DNA of 5,235 nt from an uncultured Eubacteriales bacterium (GTDB taxonomy: Bacteria; Bacillota; Clostridia; Oscillospirales; Acutalibacteraceae). The stretch spans positions 1 to 5,235 of the forward strand of contig CAKSKO010000102.1 of the NCBI GenBank assembly GCA_934465125.1, written 5' to 3'. Position 1 is the first letter of the stretch, and every line of letters begins with the position of its first letter. Under the pieces are notes generated by a model. The model saw only the letters and a program-made list of their open reading frames with translations. It did not search any database and was not told the origin of the DNA. Below are positions 1-5,157 of the stretch, in pieces. A program made the translations under genes and the position numbers.

Positions 1-164
1 TATAGGAGACTATATGGCTCTGCAAACCCTATCCGGAGCAACACCGCAGAGGGACATTTATGTTTGCCCAACAGTCCTGTGAAGGTGGCACTGAGCCGCA
101 ATGGTAACATGCGGCCAAGATAGATGACTGTTTTTAACAGAACTCGGCTTATAGATCTGGTCAT
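1..164 (+). ncRNA. rnpB: RNase P RNA, type A, 3' part (5' end outside the window)
   Basis: This is the catalytic RNA of ribonuclease P, which removes the 5' leader of pre-tRNAs. Only roughly the last 160 nt are present, because the molecule begins before the window. Conserved landmarks run in the expected order. A segment like GCAAACCCTATCCGGAGCAA (28-47 region) matches the conserved GTAAAC..CACCCGGAGCAA block. The L15 GGT (84-86), which base-pairs with the tRNA CCA end, is preserved. Next comes a hairpin at 95-115 whose arms GCCGCA/TGCGGC and TG/CA close a GTAA (GNRA) loop at 104-107, equivalent to P18/L18. Then AGATAGATGACTG (118-130) is followed by the universal ACAGAA..CGGCTTATAG (137-154). 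The exact 3' end is uncertain by a few bases, since its P1 partner strand is missing. The P18-type hairpin argues for type A. It is convergent with the minus-strand NAD-salvage operon. Confidence 0.95.
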
Positions 165-176
165 TTTAAAATGTAT

Positions 177-213
177 AAAAATAACCGCTGATTGAAATCA
201 GCGGTTATTTTTT
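177..213. terminator. Bidirectional rho-independent terminator between rnpB and the degV-like gene
   Basis: The arms at 177-192 and 197-212 are perfect reverse complements (core ATAACCGCTGAT / ATCAGCGGTTAT) around a 4-nt TGAA loop. The A-run on the left and T-run on the right give a U-tract in both directions. On the plus strand it ends rnpB, about 12 nt after the mature RNA. On the minus strand it lies about 19 nt beyond the DegV-family stop codon and would end the operon. Confidence 0.93.
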
Positions 214-231
214 ATATCAAGAAATCATATG

Positions 232-1089
232 TTATTTTATCATAAATATCACACCGAGTGTATTTGGTCCACAATGGGCAGAAACAGTGCAGCTGGCCCT
301 TGTTACATAAATATTCTCAAAGTGATGCAACTTTTCCAATTCCTTTTTCACCAAACAAATTCTTTCTTCTGAGATTCCTGAATGTGTAATAAATGCTTGG
401 CCCTCGCGGACATTGACTCCAGGTGCTAGCTTATCATTTACATACTGCAAAAGCACTTTATCAAGATCCCCTCGATACTTTTTACCGACTCCCATCGTTC
501 CGTCCCGATGGTCTACTTCGATACTTGGTTTTAATCGCAATAGATTTGCGCCAAGCGCTGCAACGCTTGAGCACCTGCCTCCAGCGTGCAGAAATTCTAA
601 GGTGTCAACAACAAAGCTAGCTTGTACTTTTTCTGTCAGCTTGCTAACCTCTTCCTGAATTTTTTCCGCTTTGATCCCCGCTTTGATCCGTTTTGCCGCT
701 TCTATAACAAGAAGGCCTGTACCAGAAGAAAGACTGCAGGAATCAATTGGATAGATTTTACCAGACAGTTCCTTCGCCGCAAGACAGCAGCTTTGATAAG
801 AAGAAGATAGCCCCGATCCAATATTAATATGAATCACCTTATAACCCTGGTCGGTCCATTTTTTAAAATATGCTATATACTCTCCCACCCCGGTTGCGGC
901 AGTCTTTGGAAGGATCTTCTTCTCTTTATAAATTGAATAGATTTCATCCGGGGTGATATCAACTCCGTCTCTATATTGTTCTTCTCCTAATATTACATGA
1001 AATGGGTAGAAATTCACATCATATTTTTCCTTTAATTCTTCTGAAAGGTCACAGGTACTATCTGCACTCAATATAATTTTGTTCTCCAT
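232..1089 (-). CDS. DegV family protein (fatty-acid-binding, FakB-like)
   Basis: A 285-residue cytosolic protein of the DegV/FakB family. Members bind a single long-chain fatty acid; in some Firmicutes FakB presents it to the kinase FakA for phosphorylation. Family hallmarks visible here are the N-terminal ADSTCDL (residues 9-15), the SGLSSSYQS lid/phosphate-loop region (92-100), DS..LSSGTG (116-124), LEFLHAGGR (164-172) and a C-terminal SAHCGPNTLGVIF (270-282), which corresponds to the family's H.GPG block. Length is typical. I use the ATG at 1089 because GGAGG sits 6 nt upstream. An in-frame ATG at 1113, adding eight residues, overlaps the pncB stop and lacks a comparable site. It is the third and last gene of the operon, 23 bp after pncB. 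No FakA gene is in the window, so a role in fatty-acid kinase is unproven. The ligand cannot be told from sequence. Confidence 0.93.
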   Translation of the reverse strand: MENKIILSADSTCDLSEELKEKYDVNFYPFHVILGEEQYRDGVDITPDEIYSIYKEKKILPKTAATGVGEYIAYFKKWTDQGYKVIHINIGSGLSSSYQSCCLAAKELSGKIYPIDSCSLSSGTGLLVIEAAKRIKAGIKAEKIQEEVSKLTEKVQASFVVDTLEFLHAGGRCSSVAALGANLLRLKPSIEVDHRDGTMGVGKKYRGDLDKVLLQYVNDKLAPGVNVREGQAFITHSGISEERICLVKKELEKLHHFENIYVTRASCTVSAHCGPNTLGVIFMIK

Positions 1090-1092
1090 AAA

Positions 1093-1100
1093 ACTCCTCC
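1093..1100 (-). promoter_or_regulatory. Ribosome binding site of the DegV-family gene
   Basis: On the minus strand this reads GGAGGAGT. The GGAGG core is 6 nt before the ATG at 1089, which decides that start over the ATG at 1113. Confidence 0.85.
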
Positions 1101-1112
1101 AATAACAAATCA

Positions 1113-2570
1113 TTAGTATTTATTTTGAGATATCAGCTTTTGTTTTTGATCCCATAACTTCTCAGATAAGTCAACATAATAGTGGTGTGGATTCTCAAAA
1201 CGGGTTACCTCATCCCACAATGAATCAACTTGTTCTTTGCAATATTCCCTAATTTTATGAATCGATGGTAAAGTACAGCATTTCATCCCTTTGGAAAATA
1301 ATTGCTTTCTTATCGGCACCGCTTTAAAATTCTCTAAAATTTTACGTTTCCATATATATTCCGGATCAAAGATTTCATACGGGTTTTGATCGTCTATTGT
1401 TTCGTCAAACAAGGTGACAACATCAGCGATTGCTTTCCCTGTTCCCCGATCAAATAACCGCCATAGATTTTTAAAGCCAGGTGTTGTAATCTTCGATACA
1501 TTTTCACTTATTTTGATTTTAGGGATCAGTTTTTCTCCTTCCTCAACGGCGACTAATTTATAAACGCCTCCAAACACCGGCTCTGACGAGGAGGTGATGA
1601 GCCGCTCCCCAACGCCGAACATATCTACTTTTGCGCCTTGTCCTAACATATCACCAATAATATGCTCATCTAAAGAGTTAGATGCACAAATTTTACAATC
1701 TGAAAGCCCTGCCTGATCAAGCATCACTCTTGCTTTTTTAGAAAGATAAGTAATGTCTCCGCTATCGATTCTAATCCCAGCAGGACGGTATCCCCGCGGC
1801 AAAACCTCTTCCTTAAATACCTTGATTGCATTTACAACACCAGACTTTAAGGTATTATAAGTATCAACTAGTAACATACAGTCAGATGGGTACTGCCTTG
1901 CATATGCTCGAAATGCCTCTAGTTCACTATCAAAAAGCTGAATCCAGCTATGGGCCATTGTTCCCATCGCAGGAATTCCAAAATCCCTCTCTGCTATGGT
2001 GCATGAGGTTCCAGCACATCCACCGATATAAGCAGCTCTTGCACCATAAATCGCTCCGTCAAATCCTTGCGCACGTCGAGCACCAAATTCCACAACGGTT
2101 TTGCCCTTCGCCGCTCTAACAATCCGGTTTGCTTTTGTTGCAATTAAACTTTGGTGATTGATTGCTAAAAGAAGCATTGTCTCGATAAACTGCGCTTCTA
2201 TCACCGGCCCTTTTACCGTCACAACCGGTTCCCCAGGAAAAATAGGGGTTCCTTCTGGAACTGCCCAAACATCACAAGAAAAGTGAAATTCTTTTAGGTA
2301 CTGTAAAAATTTTTTGTCGAACATCTTTTTTGATTGTAAATAAGCAATATCGTCTTCTGAAAAAGAAATATGTTCCAGGTATTCGACTATTTGCTGCACT
2401 CCTGCCATAATGGCAAATCCCCCTCCGTCTGGGACTCTGCGAAAAAATAGGTCAAAATACGCTATTTTATTTTGAAAGTCATTTTCAAAATAACCATTAG
2501 CCATCGTAAGTTCATAAAAATCAGTCAGCATCGTTAGGTTTTGTTTTATATTGCAAAATTGTTCGGCCAT
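1113..2570 (-). CDS. pncB: Nicotinate phosphoribosyltransferase
   Basis: A 485-residue cytosolic enzyme that couples nicotinate to PRPP, with ATP hydrolysis, to give nicotinate mononucleotide. This is the entry step of the Preiss-Handler NAD salvage pathway. Motifs in order are TDFYELTMANGY (16-27), the conserved N-terminal block; GEPVVTVKGP (113-122); EFGARRAQGFDGA (161-173); GTMAHSW (203-209), whose His207 aligns with the autophosphorylated catalytic histidine; VDTYNT (235-240); RIDSGDI (267-273); SNSLDE (297-302); and the phosphate-binding GVGERL (319-324). The C-terminal domain (about 400-480) has the family's NP..Y.VDLS..L ending. The protein looks complete. The start at 2570 has AAGGAG 7 nt upstream, inside the preceding gene. 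An internal ATG at 2531 has no such site and would cut into the conserved N-terminus. The gene overlaps the nicotinamidase-like gene by 50 bp, which suggests translational coupling, and both lie on one transcript. Confidence 0.97.
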   Translation of the reverse strand: MAEQFCNIKQNLTMLTDFYELTMANGYFENDFQNKIAYFDLFFRRVPDGGGFAIMAGVQQIVEYLEHISFSEDDIAYLQSKKMFDKKFLQYLKEFHFSCDVWAVPEGTPIFPGEPVVTVKGPVIEAQFIETMLLLAINHQSLIATKANRIVRAAKGKTVVEFGARRAQGFDGAIYGARAAYIGGCAGTSCTIAERDFGIPAMGTMAHSWIQLFDSELEAFRAYARQYPSDCMLLVDTYNTLKSGVVNAIKVFKEEVLPRGYRPAGIRIDSGDITYLSKKARVMLDQAGLSDCKICASNSLDEHIIGDMLGQGAKVDMFGVGERLITSSSEPVFGGVYKLVAVEEGEKLIPKIKISENVSKITTPGFKNLWRLFDRGTGKAIADVVTLFDETIDDQNPYEIFDPEYIWKRKILENFKAVPIRKQLFSKGMKCCTLPSIHKIREYCKEQVDSLWDEVTRFENPHHYYVDLSEKLWDQKQKLISQNKY

Positions 2571-3252
2571 CTACTTGCTCCTTTTCATCCTCTATTGTTA
2601 AAACAACTTCTATACCGCCTAAAATCATCTGATAAAGTGCCGTCAAATGAAAAAAATCTCCATGATGGATATCGCTGTCATATGTCTGCACAAACTCTGC
2701 CGGAACCGTTACCAGAACATTTTTATTATTTTGATGGAACCAGGCTTTTAACGTAACCACAAACTGTAATACACAAATATCGGTACAATTCCCTACCACA
2801 ATAAAGTTTTTTATATCCTCATGACGGCTTAGCCATTCTAAAAACTCCGGCACCAAAAAAGCGTTTGTGGAGTTCTTTTTTATTAATGTGTATTTGGCTT
2901 TTCGAGCAATTTCGTCTGTTAACTTTGATTCGTCACTACCCGTTAAACAATGTACTGGATAGGACAAAAACTCCGGGTTATCTATCGCATGACTATCCGC
3001 AAAAACGAGCGTTTCAATCCTTTTTTCCGCCATTTTCTGCGCCAGATCGGCAACTTTTTCGTTAATTTGATAGATTCTGTTGCTACTCAGAGGACCTTTC
3101 TTTACAAACCCATTTATCATATCTATAATGATAAAAACAGTATCATTTGCACTAAATTTCGATAAAGAAACACGTTTTAGATTTTTTATCATATCATAAA
3201 TAATAGACAATGTCTCCTCAGCATCCTGAAGAAATTCTTCCTTAGGCTTCAC
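2521..3252 (-). CDS. Isochorismatase-family cysteine hydrolase, probable nicotinamidase (PncA role)
   Basis: A 243-residue cytosolic hydrolase (numbered from the GTG at 3252) that probably deamidates nicotinamide to nicotinate, the substrate of the next gene. The isochorismatase-fold triad is visible: Asp44 in IIIDMINGF, a Lys in LIKKNSTNAF (125 or 126), and the nucleophile Cys160 in GNCTDICV. Metal ligands expected of nicotinamidases are also present as D86-S-H88 and H101 in YPVHC. About 40 residues precede the catalytic Asp, longer than in compact PncA enzymes, where it lies near residue 10; this suggests a separate subfamily. An in-frame ATG at 3291 would add 13 residues, but it abuts the -10 box and should lie upstream of the transcript start. 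The GTG has AAGGGGGGAG 6 nt before it. First gene of the operon, with pncB next. Fold and catalytic type are certain; nicotinamide as substrate is inferred from the metal ligands and the pncB neighbour. Confidence 0.87.
   Translation of the reverse strand: MKPKEEFLQDAEETLSIIYDMIKNLKRVSLSKFSANDTVFIIIDMINGFVKKGPLSSNRIYQINEKVADLAQKMAEKRIETLVFADSHAIDNPEFLSYPVHCLTGSDESKLTDEIARKAKYTLIKKNSTNAFLVPEFLEWLSRHEDIKNFIVVGNCTDICVLQFVVTLKAWFHQNNKNVLVTVPAEFVQTYDSDIHHGDFFHLTALYQMILGGIEVVLTIEDEKEQVDGRTILQYKTKPNDAD
2578..2583 (-). promoter_or_regulatory. Ribosome binding site of pncB, inside the upstream coding region
   Basis: On the minus strand this reads AAGGAG, 7 nt before the ATG at 2570. It lies within the last codons of the cysteine hydrolase gene and supports the 50-bp gene overlap as real rather than a start-calling error. 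Confidence 0.85.
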
Positions 3253-3258
3253 AGATGT

Positions 3259-3268
3259 CTCCCCCCTT
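3259..3268 (-). promoter_or_regulatory. Ribosome binding site selecting the GTG start at 3252
   Basis: On the minus strand this reads AAGGGGGGAG, ending 6 nt before the GTG at 3252. It lies downstream of the predicted transcript start (about 3284), unlike the weaker GGAG (3305-3308), which is 13 nt from the ATG at 3291. Confidence 0.75.
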
Positions 3269-3291
3269 ATTTTAAAAAAAGTATGCTTCAT

Positions 3292-3320
3292 ATTATAACA
3301 ACTACTCCAAATAATAACAA
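3292..3320 (-). promoter_or_regulatory. Sigma-A-type promoter of the NAD-salvage operon
   Basis: On the minus strand, TTGTTA (3315-3320) is followed by 17 bp and a perfect TATAAT (3292-3297). The TG one base before the -10 makes TGTTATAAT, an extended -10 element. The expected start of transcription is about 3283-3286, giving a leader of roughly 30 nt before the GTG start. The leader is too short for a riboswitch, so control is more likely at the promoter itself. Confidence 0.75.
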
Positions 3321-3329
3321 ATATTATTT
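3309..3329. promoter_or_regulatory. Operator-like dyad over the -35 box of the NAD-salvage promoter
   Basis: AAATAATA (3309-3316) and TATTATTT (3322-3329) form a perfect 8-bp inverted repeat with a 5-bp spacer, ACAAA. The 21-bp palindrome covers the -35 hexamer at 3315-3320, so a protein bound here would block RNA polymerase. The half-sites are pure A/T in an AT-rich region, so chance cannot be excluded. The binding protein is unknown; the neighbouring XRE protein or an NAD-responsive repressor are the obvious candidates. Confidence 0.35.
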
Positions 3330-3398
3330 TATAATTAATTGATCAAAATTCGAAGTGTTATGGATAAATATGACAAAATATTACACAATTTTCGGATT

Positions 3399-3446
3399 AG
3401 GAATTATAAACTCTGTCGCTTTGATATACTTATATTGGTTATTCCT
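3399..3446. promoter_or_regulatory. Widely spaced inverted repeat flanking the XRE gene's -10 candidate
   Basis: AGGAAT (3399-3404) and ATTCCT (3441-3446) are inverted copies. Read on opposite strands, the longer 14-mers TTAGGAATTATAAA and TCAGGAATAACCAA agree at 10 of 14 positions. They straddle the extended -10 at 3422-3430, an arrangement compatible with autoregulation by the XRE protein. This is inference from pattern only. Confidence 0.25.
3422..3430 (+). promoter_or_regulatory. Candidate extended -10 promoter for the XRE gene
   Basis: TGATATACT contains TATACT (3425-3430) preceded by the TGn extension. At 17 bp spacing the -35 position reads AATTAT, a poor match, so the promoter would rely on the extended -10 or an activator. 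The predicted start near 3437 leaves a leader of about 90 nt. TATAAA at 3405-3410 is a weaker alternative. Confidence 0.35.
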
Positions 3447-3528
3447 GACATTTTTAGGCGAAAATTAAAATCACTTAACTTAAAAAATAAATAACCATGA
3501 AATTTGAAATAATAAGAGGTGTAAAATT

Positions 3529-3774
3529 ATGAGATTACGCAAACAGGCCCTTGGTCACAGTAATTTAGTTGGCGCACAAGTAGAAGCAATTCGTAAAAAA
3601 CAAGGAATGAAACAAAAGGAACTGTTAGCGCAGCTACAGGTAAACGGAGTAGATATGAATGCATCAGGATTATCCAAGCTGGAAGGTCAAATTCGATTTG
3701 TAACAGACATTGAGTTGGTTGCTCTGGCAGATATTCTGGAGGTTTCGGTCGATACTCTTCTTGGTAGAAAATGA
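3529..3774 (+). CDS. XRE-family helix-turn-helix transcriptional regulator
   Basis: An 81-residue, single-domain DNA-binding protein. The Cro/CI-type HTH spans about residues 14-78: VGAQVEAIRKKQGMKQ (first helix and turn), ELLAQLQ (helix 2), ASGLSKLEGQIR (recognition helix and the family's conserved Glu), then FVTDIELVALADILEVSVDTLLG, the usual helices 4-5 and closing leucine/glycine. The loop between helices 2 and 3 (VNGVDMN) is longer than in minimal XRE proteins, typical of a small Firmicutes subgroup with an R(F/Y)VTD.EL signature. No sensor domain follows, so any signal must come through DNA, another protein or a small ligand. The ATG at 3529 has GAGGTG (3516-3521) 7 nt upstream. It is divergent from the NAD-salvage operon and closed by its own terminator, so it is monocistronic. 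The target genes are not known. Confidence 0.92.
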   Translation: MRLRKQALGHSNLVGAQVEAIRKKQGMKQKELLAQLQVNGVDMNASGLSKLEGQIRFVTDIELVALADILEVSVDTLLGRK

Positions 3775-3794
3775 ACAGTTTTACTGATCGGTTT

Positions 3795-3827
3795 AAAAAT
3801 TCCGCAAAAGTTTTTGCGGAATTTTTT
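3795..3827 (+). terminator. Rho-independent terminator after the XRE gene
   Basis: The perfect 15-bp arms are AAAAATTCCGCAAAA (3795-3809) and TTTTGCGGAATTTTT (3812-3826), with an effective AGTT loop and a run of six T after the GC core. It begins 20 bp after the XRE stop and isolates that gene from the membrane-protein gene. The symmetrical A/T flanks would allow some function on the minus strand too. Confidence 0.92.
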
Positions 3828-3864
3828 ATACTTTTATTTTGCATAAACGGTATAGAAAAATGTG

Positions 3865-3870
3865 TATAAT
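3865..3870 (+). promoter_or_regulatory. Candidate -10 box for the YtvI-like gene
   Basis: A perfect TATAAT. No good TTGACA-like hexamer lies 16-18 bp upstream: the 17-bp position reads CATAAA, and TTGCAT at 3839-3844 is 20 bp away. TGCATA at 3840-3845 resembles the -35 of forespore sigma factors, but the -10 and spacing fit them only loosely. Transcription from this box would start near 3877, about 55 nt before the TTG start at 3932. Confidence 0.4.
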
Positions 3871-3921
3871 AAAAAAATGATTATTATTCTTGAAACTTCG
3901 TTATAGAGCTAATGAAGAAAT

Positions 3922-3928
3922 AGGTGAT
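3922..3928 (+). promoter_or_regulatory. Ribosome binding site selecting the TTG start at 3932
   Basis: AGGTGAT matches the 16S-complementary AGGAGGTGATC over seven bases. From the last G of AGG to the TTG is 7 nt, a normal distance. The alternative TTG at 3890 has only A/T sequence upstream. Confidence 0.65.
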
Positions 3929-3931
3929 GAC

Positions 3932-5056
3932 TTGATCAGCAAAAAAAAATTTCTACCTTTAAAACAGATTGTTATATTTTTTATAGGATATACTTTGATT
4001 TTTATTCTTTTTAGTATGACCCTACGATACACATTCCCTTTCATTACTGGTTTTTTGCTTGCGCTCGCAGTACAGCCCGTGATCGATTTTTTAAAAAAGA
4101 GATGTCATTTAAAACCAGGACTCTGTTCTGTCATTACCACTCTTTTAATTTTTTTAATTCTATTTGGATTATTATCCCTTGCCATCTCTCATCTGATTGG
4201 TGAACTAGTTTTTATGATTCAGGGTCTCAATAATGCGGACCTTTCTTATATTACCTTACCTTTGATTGATTTTATTAATCAGATCGGCAGTGCGCTCTCT
4301 AAAATTGATGCGAACTTTATTCATCAAAATAAGCAACAAATTCTTTCTCTTGCCAGTAGCAGCGTATCTGTTATCACGGCAATTCTAAAAGGAATCTTGA
4401 GTTTTCTAACCTCTATCCCAGCTATTTTTACAATGATTATCGTTATGATTTTTTCAACATATTTTTTCTCAAAGGATATGCCATATATTAAAAACTGCAT
4501 AAAATCTATTTTAAAAGAAAACGCGATTACACAGATTAATCACGCTTCTCAGCATGGTTTCTCCATAATTGGCAAATACACAATTTCTTACTTGTTTATC
4601 TATTTCGTTACCTTTTTAGAATCGCTTTTAGTATTTTATATTTTTGGAATCAAATATCCTCTTGTCTTGAGTATTCTGACAGCTATTGCTGATATTGTGC
4701 CGATTTTAGGACCTGGTACGATTTATATTCCCCTTGTGGGGATCTGTCTATTCTCCGGAAACTATTTCTCAGCAATCGGTTTACTCATTTCCTGGATCAT
4801 TATTTCGGTTGTACGTGAAATTATTGAACCCAAAATCGTTGCCTCTTCTATTCAAATCCACCCTCTTGCCATGCTGGCATCAATTTATATCTCCTTAATC
4901 GCTGGGAATTTTTCAATTTTTGTTTATTTAACCGTTATGTTTGTACTCTATCAAATTTTAAAGAAAGCCCAAATCTTAACACCGCTTTTTCCCAATCGGC
5001 CAAAGCACGTCAAACGACGCAAAAAACAGCATAATTTTACGAAAAATGCCGTATAA
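3932..5056 (+). CDS. AI-2E family (PF01594) membrane protein, YtvI-like sporulation integral membrane protein
   Basis: A 374-residue polytopic membrane protein. Hydrophobic stretches lie at about residues 11-29, 34-50, 66-92, 155-180, 211-238, 247-273, 278-296, 312-328 and 328-345. The soluble-looking section at about 95-145 is usual for the family. Signature blocks are DIVPILGPG (254-262), VVREIIEPKIV (293-303) and H310-P in IQIHPLAMLASIY (308-319). The run from DIVPILG through FSGNYF and REIIEPK to HPLA resembles the YtvI branch more than TqsA-type exporters. YtvI is associated with endospore formation, role unclear; other family members export small solutes or act as Na+/H+ antiporters. 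The C-terminal tail is strongly basic (PNRPKHVKRRKKQ). The start is not ATG. I prefer the TTG at 3932 (AGGTGAT upstream); an in-frame TTG at 3890 would add 14 residues but has no ribosome binding site. The gene stands alone between two terminators. Family assignment is firm; YtvI subtype is likely, not certain. Confidence 0.88.
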   Translation: MISKKKFLPLKQIVIFFIGYTLIFILFSMTLRYTFPFITGFLLALAVQPVIDFLKKRCHLKPGLCSVITTLLIFLILFGLLSLAISHLIGELVFMIQGLNNADLSYITLPLIDFINQIGSALSKIDANFIHQNKQQILSLASSSVSVITAILKGILSFLTSIPAIFTMIIVMIFSTYFFSKDMPYIKNCIKSILKENAITQINHASQHGFSIIGKYTISYLFIYFVTFLESLLVFYIFGIKYPLVLSILTAIADIVPILGPGTIYIPLVGICLFSGNYFSAIGLLISWIIISVVREIIEPKIVASSIQIHPLAMLASIYISLIAGNFSIFVYLTVMFVLYQILKKAQILTPLFPNRPKHVKRRKKQHNFTKNAV

Positions 5057-5077
5057 AAAATTCATACGGCATTTTTT
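5042..5077. terminator. Terminator overlapping the end of the YtvI-like gene, bidirectional
   Basis: The arms AAAAATGCCGTAT (5042-5054) and ATACGGCATTTTT (5064-5076) pair perfectly around a 9-nt loop. The left arm is made of the last sense codons, and the TAA stop (5054-5056) begins at its tip. T-runs on both strands let it also stop transcription arriving from the right-hand minus-strand gene. Confidence 0.9.
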
Positions 5078-5157
5078 ATAATTTAATATTACTACACTTC
5101 ACTAGCAACTAATTTTAAAGAATTTTAATGGCTCATGTAAAAACTGGTTCTCCCAAG

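Noticed and set aside
1..164. A protein-coding region or another structured RNA at the left edge
   Set aside because: The ordered RNase P landmarks, including ACAGAA..CGGCTTATAG and the L15 GGT, identify it as rnpB.
413..810. Plus-strand open frames antisense to the DegV-family gene
   Set aside because: They lie opposite a well-supported gene, lack ribosome binding sites and show no domain-like composition.
1826..2119. A 97-codon plus-strand open frame opposite pncB
   Set aside because: The pncB frame carries all catalytic motifs here; the antisense peptide has no recognisable features.
3253..3291. Possible NAD-sensing riboswitch in the operon leader
   Set aside because: The predicted leader is about 30 nt, too short for the known NAD-responsive RNA folds, and no terminator-antiterminator pair is seen.
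3497..3532. Tiny upstream reading frame (11 codons) whose TGA overlaps the XRE start as ATGA
   Set aside because: The overlap could suggest coupling, but there is no ribosome binding site before its ATG, and the XRE gene has its own.
3527..3844. A 105-codon minus-strand open frame across the XRE gene and its terminator
   Set aside because: It reads through a strong hairpin terminator and is antisense to a clear HTH protein; it has no ribosome binding site.
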